Shown here: positions 6,539-13,072 of the stretch, one piece after another | Position numbering within the stretch: the stretch's first letter is position 1 | Layout: every line of letters starts with the position of its first letter | Source: an uncultured Clostridium sp. | GTDB taxonomy: Bacteria > Bacillota > Clostridia > Peptostreptococcales > Peptostreptococcaceae | Direction of reading: 5' to 3' | DNA length: 13,277 bases | Assembly: GCA_900550335.1 (NCBI GenBank) | Contig: URRU01000034.1 | Coordinates: 1-13,277, forward strand | The notes under the pieces: generated by a model | Seen by the model: the letters and a program-made list of their open reading frames with translations, nothing else | Told to the model about the DNA's origin: nothing | Databases searched by the model: none | Made by a program: the position numbers and the translations under genes

Positions 6539-7285
6539 TTATGCTTTTATGATTTTTATATTATTTTCTATTAAGTATTCCTCGGTTTCCTCAGGAATGT
6601 TTGAGTCTGTGTATACATAAGATACTTTTTTAGTATCAAGTAGGCTTACGACACCCTTTTGCTGGAATTTTACAGAGTCCGTTACAATTATTACATTGCT
6701 CGCTTGTTTAGCCATGTCTTTTACAGCCTCACTTCTCATATAATCATTTCCTGTAAATCCTGTTTCCTTTGTAAAACCGTCAGTTCCTATAAATAGCTTA
6801 TCTACAAAAAATCCCTCAGCACATTTTCTAGTGATTGGGCCAACCATAACCTGAGATTCTTCCTGATATTCGCCACCTAATAATATAATTCTAACATTTC
6901 CTGTTTTTCTAATATAGTCAGCTATAAATGCAGAATTTGTTATAAGAGTTACATCTTTTTTTGTTTTAGCAATCTCTAATGCAACTAGAGCACAGCAAGA
7001 TCCAGACTCAATCATAACTGTTTCTCCGTCTTCTATACTTTCTACAGCTTTTTCTGCTATTTTTTGTTTAATATCGTAATGGTACGCCAATCTATTATTA
7101 ATATCGTCGCTTTCGTTTAATTTTGCATATCCATGTTCTCTAACTATTATTCCACTTTCTTCAAGAGCAGATAAATCTTTACGAATAGTTACTTGAGATA
7201 CGTTTAAAACCTCAGAAAGCTCAGTTACTTTTAGTTTTTTATTCTGTGTAAGCAAATCTAATATTTGCGATTGTCTTTTATTCAT
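6539..7285 (-). CDS. DeoR-family sugar-phosphate-responsive transcriptional regulator
   Basis: A cytosolic regulator of 248 residues with the usual two-part build. The N-terminal winged helix-turn-helix is at about residues 5-55, with VTELSEVLNVSQVTIRKDL (20-38) as the DNA-reading part. The C-terminal sugar-isomerase-like effector domain carries LITNSAFIADYI, LLGGEYQEESQVMVGP, DKLFIGTDGF and TDSVKF, the loops that in this family bind a sugar phosphate. The ATG follows GAGGTGA at good spacing. The gene is convergent with the activase and shares its terminator. Its own promoter region carries the same paired sites as the glycyl radical cluster, so it is very likely autoregulated and the pathway-specific regulator. 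The effector would be a phosphorylated pathway sugar (inference). Confidence 0.92.
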   Translation of the reverse strand: MNKRQSQILDLLTQNKKLKVTELSEVLNVSQVTIRKDLSALEESGIIVREHGYAKLNESDDINNRLAYHYDIKQKIAEKAVESIEDGETVMIESGSCCALVALEIAKTKKDVTLITNSAFIADYIRKTGNVRIILLGGEYQEESQVMVGPITRKCAEGFFVDKLFIGTDGFTKETGFTGNDYMRSEAVKDMAKQASNVIIVTDSVKFQQKGVVSLLDTKKVSYVYTDSNIPEETEEYLIENNIKIIKA

Positions 7286-7307
7286 AATTTCACCTCATTT
7301 TTAGATT

Positions 7308-7350
7308 ATCATAGATAAGTTTCATTAGCAATACAAAAAAGTTTCAAATG
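7308..7350 (-). promoter_or_regulatory. Promoter of the deoR-type gene with two operator copies
   Basis: On the minus strand -35 TTGTAT (7331-7336) and -10 TATGAT (7308-7313) are 17 bp apart. AAGTTTCA occurs at 7317-7324, inside the spacer, and again at 7339-7346, overlapping the upstream edge of the -35 as part of AAAGTTTCAAATGA. The copies are 22 bp apart, as at the glycyl radical promoters. The placement predicts autorepression. Confidence 0.55.
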
Positions 7351-7379
7351 ATAAAAAATAAAGGCATAAACGTAAAAGA

Positions 7380-7407
7380 TTGTTTTTTATTTGCTTTGTA
7401 TTATAAT
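7380..7407 (+). promoter_or_regulatory. Predicted promoter of the flavin reductase-peptidase unit
   Basis: -35 TTGTTT (7380-7385) and a perfect -10 TATAAT (7402-7407) are separated by 16 bp. The transcript would start near 7414 with a leader of about 70 nt, in which I see no clear structure. Confidence 0.5.
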
Positions 7408-7485
7408 TAAAGTAATGGAAAAGCTACATTAATTCCTAGTGTGTAATACAAAAAATTTTATTTACAAGGAAATGGAGGTTTTATC

Positions 7486-8040
7486 ATGAAAAAAATATTA
7501 TTTGTTGTAGGTTCTATGAGAAAAGAGTCTTTTAATAGACAGCGGGCTACAATGGTAGCAGAAGAACTTAAAGGAAAAGCAGAGGTATCATTCCTTTCAT
7601 ACGAGGATATTCCTTTTATGAATCAGGATATAGAATTCCCAACACCTGAAGAAATTCTTCGTGTACGTTCAGAAGTTGAAAGTGCAGATGGACTATGGAT
7701 ATTCACACCAGAGTACAACTCTAGTTACCCTGGAGTTTTAAAGAATCTGTTAGACTGGCTTTCAAGACCACACAAGCCAAATGACTATGCAAATGGTTCA
7801 TCAGTTACAGGTAAAAAGGTTGCTATAAGTGGGGTTGCAGGAAAGAGTGCAGCTGCTGGAAGTAGAGGAAAATTAAAAGATTTATTAGAAAGCATGGGAA
7901 TGAAGGTAATGGAAACTCAAGTAGGAGTTACAATAAATCCTGAAGCTTGGGCAAATAATGAGTTAACTCTTTCTGATGATAAGAAAGAAGAATTAAAAAA
8001 ACAAGCAGAAGAATTCTTAAAATTTTTAGATGAAGAATAG
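7486..8040 (+). CDS. NAD(P)H-dependent FMN reductase / quinone reductase-like flavoprotein
   Basis: A flavodoxin-fold oxidoreductase of 184 residues, the normal size for the NADPH-dependent FMN reductase family (relatives: YieF/ChrR, azoreductase-type enzymes). The phosphate-binding loop for FMN is GSMRKESFN (9-17). The second signature is PEYNSSYPGVLKNLLDWLSR (75-94), which carries the flavin-ring loop PEYN and the dimer-forming segment. Glycine-rich GVAGKSAAAGSRGKLKDLL follows. The ATG has GGAGG upstream. It is cytosolic with no signal peptide. Known relatives reduce quinones, azo compounds, nitro compounds or chromate, or supply reduced FMN; the sequence does not choose between these. It is followed after 95 bp by the P1 peptidase gene, without an intervening terminator, so the two are probably cotranscribed. 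Confidence 0.9.
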   Translation: MKKILFVVGSMRKESFNRQRATMVAEELKGKAEVSFLSYEDIPFMNQDIEFPTPEEILRVRSEVESADGLWIFTPEYNSSYPGVLKNLLDWLSRPHKPNDYANGSSVTGKKVAISGVAGKSAAAGSRGKLKDLLESMGMKVMETQVGVTINPEAWANNELTLSDDKKEELKKQAEEFLKFLDEE

Positions 8041-8073
8041 TAAATGATATAAATTAAAATACTAGATAAAAAA

Positions 8074-8118
8074 GATAAATATAAAACTAATGATAAAAAC
8101 GATAAATATAAAACTAAT
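8074..8118 (+). repeat. Two-copy 27-bp tandem duplication
   Basis: GATAAATATAAAACTAAT occurs at 8074-8091 and again exactly at 8101-8118, 27 bp apart. It fills the gap between the flavin reductase and the peptidase genes and ends 5 bp before the peptidase ribosome binding site. It looks like a slippage-type duplication. Confidence 0.85.
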
Positions 8119-8135
8119 AAATAGGAGTTGAAGGA

Positions 8136-9110
8136 ATGGAAAGTCTAATAAAAGAAATTTCTATTAAAGATATGGACGGTGTTTCAATCGGACATGCTCA
8201 AAATGATGAAGCAAAAACTGGTGTAAGTGTAATATATTTTGAAAATGGAGCACAGGCCGGTTGTGATATAAGTGGAGGAGGGCCAGCTTCAAGAGAAACT
8301 CCTCTTACAAGTAGCATGACGGCTGATAATCCTCTAAATGCTGTAGTATTATCTGGAGGAAGTGCATTTGGACTTGCTGCATCAGATGGTGTAATGCGTT
8401 GTCTTGAAGAAAGAGGAATTGGATTTGATACAGGATTTGCAAAAGTTCCACTTGTTTGTCAGTCTTGCATATTCGATTTGGGATATGGTAAAGCAGATAT
8501 TAGACCAGATGCTGATATGGGATATGAAGCATGTGTTAGAGCATTAGAAGGATGCGACGACTCTATGGGAAATATAGGTGCTGGAACAGGTGCGAGTGTC
8601 GGGAAACTGCTTGGAATGAAACAGGCAACAAAAGCAGGACTAGGAGTACATGCAATTCAAGTAGGAGATTTAAAAATAGCTGCAATAGTTGTAGTTAATG
8701 CATTTGGAGATATATTTGACTCATCAAATGCACAAAAGATTGCAGGACTTATGGATCCAGAAAGAAAAGTTTTCTGGGATTTAGAAGAAACTTTTGTAAA
8801 AATGGTAACTACTCCTCAAAATTTATTTAAAACAAATACTACAATAGGGTGTGTTGTATGTAATGCAAAATTTGACAAGGCTAAGCTTAATAAAATAGCT
8901 TCAATGACTAGAAATGCTTATGCTAGATGTATAAATCCTGTTGGAACTATGGCAGATGGAGATAGTATATACGCTTGCAGTGTTGGAGAAGTTGTAAGTG
9001 ATGTAAATGTTGTAGGAAGCTTATCAGCTAAAGTTATGGAACAGGCTATAAAAAAAGCAGTTGAAAGTGCAAAAATAGACGACGAAGAATACTTAAAGAA
9101 TTGTTTATAG
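8136..9110 (+). CDS. P1 (DmpA/NylC) family peptidase, self-processing N-terminal nucleophile hydrolase
   Basis: A cytosolic amidase of 324 residues in the peptidase family S58 fold. Members cut themselves into two chains and expose a nucleophile that hydrolyses N-terminal D- or beta-amino acid amides, or nylon oligomers. Family landmarks are GVSIGHAQN near residue 15, GGPASRET (48-55), NAVVLSGGSAFGLAASDGV (68-86), GAGTGASVGK (148-157) and the processing site TNTTIGCVVCNA. Cleavage is expected between N234 and T235, which makes T235 the nucleophile. The NTT context matches NylC-like enzymes with threonine; DmpA uses serine. Translation starts at ATG after AGGAG. There is no signal peptide. The natural substrate of such proteins in anaerobes is unknown. 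The gene follows the flavin reductase and ends at a strong terminator, completing a two-gene unit. Confidence 0.9.
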   Translation: MESLIKEISIKDMDGVSIGHAQNDEAKTGVSVIYFENGAQAGCDISGGGPASRETPLTSSMTADNPLNAVVLSGGSAFGLAASDGVMRCLEERGIGFDTGFAKVPLVCQSCIFDLGYGKADIRPDADMGYEACVRALEGCDDSMGNIGAGTGASVGKLLGMKQATKAGLGVHAIQVGDLKIAAIVVVNAFGDIFDSSNAQKIAGLMDPERKVFWDLEETFVKMVTTPQNLFKTNTTIGCVVCNAKFDKAKLNKIASMTRNAYARCINPVGTMADGDSIYACSVGEVVSDVNVVGSLSAKVMEQAIKKAVESAKIDDEEYLKNCL

Positions 9111-9179
9111 TATAAGAGTGGTTTATCGGTAATAATTGCTTAATAGGATATAAAAAATAACAATTAAATCAAAATAATT

Positions 9180-9216
9180 AGACCTCATTGTTAGAAATAA
9201 TATTGAGGTCTTTTTT
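9180..9216 (+). terminator. Rho-independent terminator of the P1 peptidase unit
   Basis: AGACCTCA and TGAGGTCT form an 8-bp stem that continues after one mismatch through TGTTA/TAATA to a GAAA tetraloop, followed by T6. It lies 70 bp after the peptidase stop codon. The rest of the 9111-9376 gap holds only AT-rich sequence up to the marR promoter. Confidence 0.9.
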
Positions 9217-9305
9217 ATTTTTTGTTGGAGAAGTTGAAGATTTTTATTATGAATTATTATTTTTTAGAAACAATGTAATTTAATATATAAATAGTAAAAT
9301 TATCG

Positions 9306-9356
9306 TTGATTAAAGTACGAAAACGTACTATAATATTTAAAGTACGATTACGGATT
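9306..9356 (+). promoter_or_regulatory. marR-MATE promoter with operator filling the spacer
   Basis: -35 TTGATT (9306-9311), a 17-bp spacer and -10 TATAAT (9329-9334). The spacer is almost entirely the perfect palindrome AGTACG-AAAA-CGTACT (9314-9329), so a bound protein would block RNA polymerase. A second, imperfect copy starts with AGTACGATTACGG at 9341, 27 bp further on and near the transcript start. The motif resembles the site in the tetR/DMT divergent region. Confidence 0.7.
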
Positions 9357-9376
9357 TTAAAAAGGAGAATAAAATT

Positions 9377-9838
9377 ATGAGAGAAATTGCAAGAAGATTG
9401 ATGCTTGCTTTATACAAAATAGACGAAATATATTACATGAATGAAGGTAAGAAAAAATTAGCATATTCTGAGTTATGTGTCATGTACGCATTAGATGACG
9501 GGAAGCCACATTCACAAAGAGAGATTTCTCAAGAGTGGCTTGTTCCAAAAACAACTGTAAATACAATCGTTAAGCGATGGGAAAAAGAGGGGTTATTGAC
9601 ACTTACACCAATTCCAGAGAAAAGAAGGGAAAAATACATAACTCTGACGGATGAAGGACGTGAATACGCTAAGGATTTTATGGGATTTATTTATAGAGCA
9701 GAGGAAAAAGCTCTTAAAAAAACTTTAGATAAGTACTCTGATGAATTTATAAAGGGGCTTGAGTTTTTTGGAGAGAGTTTAAAAGAGGCTTTTGATGAGG
9801 AGTTTGAAAAAGAGGAAGCAGATAAAAGCGATAAATAG
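9377..9838 (+). CDS. MarR-family transcriptional regulator
   Basis: A winged-helix regulator of 153 residues, usual for MarR proteins. Residues 1-30 form the helical dimer arm. The DNA-binding region spans about 30-97: SELCVMYALDDG, then HSQREISQEWLVPKTTVNTIVKRWEKEGLL (45-74), which carries the recognition helix, then a wing at IPEKRREKYITLTDEGREYA (79-98). The C-terminal third is acidic and helical and completes the dimer interface. AAAGGAG precedes the ATG. The gene stands in front of the MATE exporter on the same strand, a common arrangement in which the regulator responds to a compound the pump removes. Its promoter carries a palindrome in the spacer, so autorepression is likely, although the TetR protein could also bind there. 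Confidence 0.9.
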   Translation: MREIARRLMLALYKIDEIYYMNEGKKKLAYSELCVMYALDDGKPHSQREISQEWLVPKTTVNTIVKRWEKEGLLTLTPIPEKRREKYITLTDEGREYAKDFMGFIYRAEEKALKKTLDKYSDEFIKGLEFFGESLKEAFDEEFEKEEADKSDK

Positions 9839-9927
9839 ATTAAAAAATTATAAATAGATTAAAAAGTAAGTAAATAAATTTTAAAAGTAGAAGAGTAGAT
9901 TAAAAAGTAGACAAATAGATTTAAAAA
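9833..9927 (+). repeat. Five degenerate 20-bp tandem repeats between marR and the MATE gene
   Basis: The unit AATAGATTAAAAAGTA recurs with its GATT (or AATT) block at 9838, 9857, 9877, 9898 and 9918, a spacing of 19, 20, 21 and 20 bp. The first copy includes the marR stop codon. The array occupies most of the 120 bp before the MATE ribosome binding site and contains no hairpin. It may come from replication slippage and may act as a flexible linker in the transcript. Confidence 0.75.
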
Positions 9928-9958
9928 GGGAGAATATAATTTAAGAGGGGAGAAAAAT

Positions 9959-11296
9959 ATGAACTTAATTAAAGACGATATTAAAAAGCTATTCTACAAA
10001 TTTTTGATACCTGCGATAAGTATCTCTTTGGCTATAGCGATTTACAGCCTTGTAGACACTATAGCGATTGGACATGGAGCTGGGCCAGACGGGACTGCAG
10101 CCTGTGCTATAGTATTGCCTATTTTTTCAATTGCCCTATTTATTGCACTTCTTTGCGGAATAGGTGGGTCTGTACTTATGGCTCATGCTCGTGGAGAAGG
10201 AAATAGGGAAAAGGGAGATGCGTACTTTGCAGCTTCGATTGTATTGGTTACGATTATTACATTGATTGTATGGATACCTGGAATGATGTATCAAGATGAG
10301 TTTTACAGACTTTGTGGTGCAGACGATGTGCTTATGCCATTTGCTAGAGATTATGGAGAATGGATTTTTGCATTTATACCATCATTTGTTATCACTTCAT
10401 TTTTAGGAGCGTTTGTGCGTACTGATGGTTCTCCTAAATTTGTAATGACAGCTATTTTAACAGGTGGAGTTGTAAATATAATAGGAGACTGGATTTTTGT
10501 ATTCCCTATGAATATGGGAATGAGAGGTGCAGCGATTGCAACAGCTCTTGGTTCTGCGGTACAGGCAATTATGATTCTAGTATATGTACTTATGAAAAAA
10601 ACTACTTTAAAATTGGCAAGACCACATCATTGGTTTAAGGCATTTAAAAAGATTATGGCTACCGGATTTAGTTCTGGGGTGAGTGCTCTTGCGGTGATAG
10701 CGGTTTCATTTATTGCCAATAACCAGATAATGAACTACCTTGGAGGTGCAGCACTTGCTGTTTACGGTGTTTTAGGTACAGTTTCATCTCTATTCACAAG
10801 TATTTTTTCTGGAATTGGGCAGGCAATTCAGCCAATTGCATCTGAAAACTACGGTGCTGGAAAAATTGATCGTTGTTGGGCAGTAGAAAGATTGGGGATG
10901 AAAAATGCACTTATGTATGGAATTGTATTTGCTGCAATAAGTATAATTTTCCCAGTGGGAGTTACAGGATTATTCATGCAGATGACTCCTGAGGTTAAGG
11001 AAGTTACACCATATATTATGAGGGTGTTCTCGCTTTCATATATTCCACAGGCGGTTTGTGTGTACTGCGTATTCTATCTGCAGTCTATTGTGCATCCTAA
11101 AAAAGCAACTATTGTTTCATTATTAAGAGGTGTTATTTTGAATGGAGCTTTCCTTATGATTTTCCCTGTGTTCTTCGGTGGAAATAGTATATGGTGGGCG
11201 ATATTTATGGCTGAATTTGTAACTATGTTGGTCGCTATTGTTTATATGGTTAAGATTTATAGAGAGCATAAAGCTTTGATGAATGAAAATATGTAA
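9959..11296 (+). CDS. MATE-family multidrug/cation exporter
   Basis: An inner-membrane exporter of 445 residues, close to the usual 440-460, with about twelve hydrophobic segments in two homologous halves. It uses a sodium or proton gradient to expel organic cations. Recognisable segments include PAISISLAIAIYSLVDTIAIG (18-38) in helix 1, AHARGEGNREKGDAYF after helix 2, FLGAFVRTDGSPKFVMTAIL (143-162) ending the first quarter, and in the second half GIGQAIQPIASENYGAG followed by SLSYIPQAVCVYCVFYLQSI. These are typical of the DinF/NorM group in Bacillota. The ribosome binding site is GGGGAG. It lies 120 bp after marR on the same strand with no terminator between them, so the two form an operon. 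The compound exported cannot be told from sequence. The 3' end was locally duplicated past its stop codon. Confidence 0.92.
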   Translation: MNLIKDDIKKLFYKFLIPAISISLAIAIYSLVDTIAIGHGAGPDGTAACAIVLPIFSIALFIALLCGIGGSVLMAHARGEGNREKGDAYFAASIVLVTIITLIVWIPGMMYQDEFYRLCGADDVLMPFARDYGEWIFAFIPSFVITSFLGAFVRTDGSPKFVMTAILTGGVVNIIGDWIFVFPMNMGMRGAAIATALGSAVQAIMILVYVLMKKTTLKLARPHHWFKAFKKIMATGFSSGVSALAVIAVSFIANNQIMNYLGGAALAVYGVLGTVSSLFTSIFSGIGQAIQPIASENYGAGKIDRCWAVERLGMKNALMYGIVFAAISIIFPVGVTGLFMQMTPEVKEVTPYIMRVFSLSYIPQAVCVYCVFYLQSIVHPKKATIVSLLRGVILNGAFLMIFPVFFGGNSIWWAIFMAEFVTMLVAIVYMVKIYREHKALMNENM

Positions 11297-11314
11297 TTTG
11301 ATGAATGAAAATAT
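11275..11314 (+). repeat. 22-bp duplication of the MATE gene's 3' end
   Basis: TTTGATGAATGAAAATAT at 11275-11292 encodes the last residues of the exporter and is repeated exactly at 11297-11314, just after the TAA stop. The protein is unaffected. Confidence 0.9.
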
Positions 11315-11324
11315 TTAAAAAGAA

Positions 11325-11357
11325 GGGACTGTTGTATTTTGCTACAGTCCCATTTTT
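11325..11357. terminator. Terminator between the convergent MATE and tetR genes
   Basis: GGGACTGT and ACAGTCCC form an 8-bp stem around a TTGTATTTTGC-like loop, followed by CATTTTT. On the minus strand the flank CTTCTTTTT serves the tetR transcript, so it may work in both directions. The loop core TGTTG-ATTTTGC resembles the hairpins at 2121 and 6490. Confidence 0.8.
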
Positions 11358-11411
11358 ATGCTTAGAATCTATTTAGTATTTAAATCAAAAGTATAGATAT
11401 TAAATAAAAAT

Positions 11412-11957
11412 CTAATTATTTGTCAATAAGTTATAATATTCGACAACCTTTTCTGGAGAAGTCCTCATATCATCTCTAATCCACCATCTAACATCATCAG
11501 CAAAACTGCTGACATAATGGTTAATCACAAAATCTGTTGGAACATCAAAAGTATAACTATCTTGGTATTCCCTAAAAAGTTGTTCCAAATATTTCTTAAA
11601 ATAGCCCATAAAAAGATCGCTACTTTCCCCAGAAAGCAGAACAATTATATCATTTTTCTTCTCTCTAAGATGATAAAGAAGATGAATCAACCTATTAGAT
11701 AAATTACCCTCCTCCTTTGAAAAATCGTGATGTTCCTCTGCATTTAAAACATTGGAAAAAATATGTCCAAATATTTCGCTACAAATAGAATTCAGTAGCT
11801 CATCTCTAGTTTCAAAATGGGCGTAAAAAGTGCTACGTCCAATATTTGCCTCGTCGATAATTTCTTGAACTGTTATATTATTATAGCTTTTTTTCTCTAA
11901 TAATTTGCTAAAAGCCTCAAAAATAGCCTTTCTTGTCTTTTGTTGTCTTCTATCCAT
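11412..11957 (-). CDS. TetR/AcrR-family transcriptional regulator
   Basis: A helical DNA-binding protein of 181 residues. The N-terminal TetR domain starts at once with MDRRQQKTRKAIFEAFSKLL, followed by the helix-turn-helix NITVQEIIDEANIGRSTFYAHF (27-48) and the conserved ETRDELL. The remainder is a poorly conserved ligand-binding domain with several tryptophan and aromatic residues near the end. I start it at the ATG at 11955-11957 because CGGAG stands 7 nt upstream and the TetR domain begins there; a longer reading from 12002 would add 15 residues without a ribosome binding site. It is transcribed divergently from the EamA/DMT permease, the classic arrangement of a repressor beside the transporter it controls. 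The effector is unknown. Confidence 0.9.
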   Translation of the reverse strand: MDRRQQKTRKAIFEAFSKLLEKKSYNNITVQEIIDEANIGRSTFYAHFETRDELLNSICSEIFGHIFSNVLNAEEHHDFSKEEGNLSNRLIHLLYHLREKKNDIIVLLSGESSDLFMGYFKKYLEQLFREYQDSYTFDVPTDFVINHYVSSFADDVRWWIRDDMRTSPEKVVEYYNLLTNN

Positions 11958-12057
11958 AATATTTCTCCGTACAAATTTATTAAAATGTTCATTAACGTAC
12001 ATTTCGAATGTTTTAATTATTGTTTAGCAAAATTTCTCATGATAAAATCAAACATAA

Positions 12058-12103
12058 TGTACGATAACGTATAAATAATATCGTATATATAAGAGTTAGT
12101 CAA
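12058..12103. promoter_or_regulatory. tetR promoter and shared operator in the tetR/DMT divergent region
   Basis: On the minus strand a near-consensus promoter is seen: -35 TTGACT (12098-12103), 17 bp, -10 TATTAT (12075-12080), with transcription starting near 12068. The imperfect palindrome TGTACG-ATAA-CGTATA (12058-12073) sits exactly on that start, and a further CGTATA half-site is at 12082-12087. The operator matches 12 of 16 positions of the marR-MATE palindrome. For the rightward permease the best -10 is TATAAA at 12070-12075 with a weak -35 (ATCAAA, 12047-12052), so the same site would also block that promoter. Confidence 0.6.
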
Positions 12104-12115
12104 GGAGGGAGAAAT

Positions 12116-13030
12116 ATGGATAAAAATATAAAAAAGGGAATTATTTTTGCAGTATTAGCTGCTGTACTTTATGCGATAAATGCACCATTTTCAAAGGTAT
12201 TACTCGATTTTATGCCACCAACTCTTATGGCTGGATTTTTGTATATAGGTGCTGGAATAGGGATGCTTTTGATAGCGATAATAAGAAAAATTAGAGGAAT
12301 TTCTCATAAAGAGCAGGGACTCACAAAAGACGAACTGCCATACACAATAGCTATGATTTTGTTGGATATAGTTGCACCGATTTGTTTAATGTACGGACTT
12401 AAAAAAACAACTGCAGCAAATGCATCGTTGTTAAATAACTTTGAAATAGTTGCAACTGCTATAATTACACTAATTGTATTCAATGAAAAAATAAGCCCTA
12501 GATTATGGCTTGGGATAATTTTTGTTGCCATTTCCTGTGGGATATTATCATTTGAAGATATATCTAGTCTTCATTTTTCTTATGGCTCATTGTTTGTACT
12601 TCTTGCAGCGGTATGTTGGGGATTTGAAAATAACTGTACTAGAAAAATATCGTCAAAAGATCCTCTTGAGATAGTACTTTTAAAAGGAATTTTCTCTGGA
12701 TTAGGCTCAATAATTATAGGTGTTGCAATTGGAGAGAGAGTAACTGAAATTTGGAGTATTGTAGCTGTATTGGCGGTTGGATTTGTAGCCTATGGACTTA
12801 GTATATACTTCTATGTCTATGCACAGAGATTGCTTGGAGCAGCTAGGACAAGCGCATATTATGCGATTGCTCCATTTATAGCGGTTGCATTGTCACTTAT
12901 TATTTTTAGAGAAATTCCAAAGTCTACTTATTTTGTAGCATTAGGATTTATGATTGTAGGTGCGTGGCTTTCTTCTCAAGATAAACCGATTTTTTCTAAA
13001 AGACGAAAGATGAAGGAAAAACTAGTGTAA
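12116..13030 (+). CDS. EamA-family (DMT superfamily) transporter
   Basis: An inner-membrane permease of 304 residues with ten predicted helices in two EamA repeats (about 8-145 and 155-290), the standard build of the drug/metabolite transporter superfamily. The first repeat begins GIIFAVLAAVLYAINAPFSKVLLDFMPP and ends LGIIFVAISCGILSFEDIS. The second begins SLFVLLAAVCWGFENNCTRK and contains GAARTSAYYAIAPFIAVALSLIIF, the segment shared by RhaT/YdcZ-type exporters of metabolites or amino acids. The lysine- and arginine-rich tail (SKRRKMKEK) is expected on the cytoplasmic side. The ATG follows AAGGAGGGAG. It is divergent from tetR with an operator between them. No clear terminator follows. The substrate cannot be predicted; the regulator context suggests export of a toxic or signalling compound. 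Confidence 0.88.
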   Translation: MDKNIKKGIIFAVLAAVLYAINAPFSKVLLDFMPPTLMAGFLYIGAGIGMLLIAIIRKIRGISHKEQGLTKDELPYTIAMILLDIVAPICLMYGLKKTTAANASLLNNFEIVATAIITLIVFNEKISPRLWLGIIFVAISCGILSFEDISSLHFSYGSLFVLLAAVCWGFENNCTRKISSKDPLEIVLLKGIFSGLGSIIIGVAIGERVTEIWSIVAVLAVGFVAYGLSIYFYVYAQRLLGAARTSAYYAIAPFIAVALSLIIFREIPKSTYFVALGFMIVGAWLSSQDKPIFSKRRKMKEKLV

Positions 13031-13072
13031 AATATAAAAGTGTTATGAATAAAAAATAAAAAAGTGCTTAAT

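Noticed and set aside
8074..8118. CRISPR-like repeats
   Set aside because: Only two copies, with a 9-bp A-rich spacer and no palindromic repeat structure or cas genes; a simple tandem duplication.
11958..12002. Upstream start giving the TetR protein 15 more residues
   Set aside because: No ribosome binding site; the internal ATG has CGGAG at proper spacing and begins exactly at the TetR domain.
11517..12531. Small reading frames antisense to tetR (11517-11702) and to the DMT permease (12304-12531)
   Set aside because: Antisense shadows of well-supported genes with no start signals or recognisable products.
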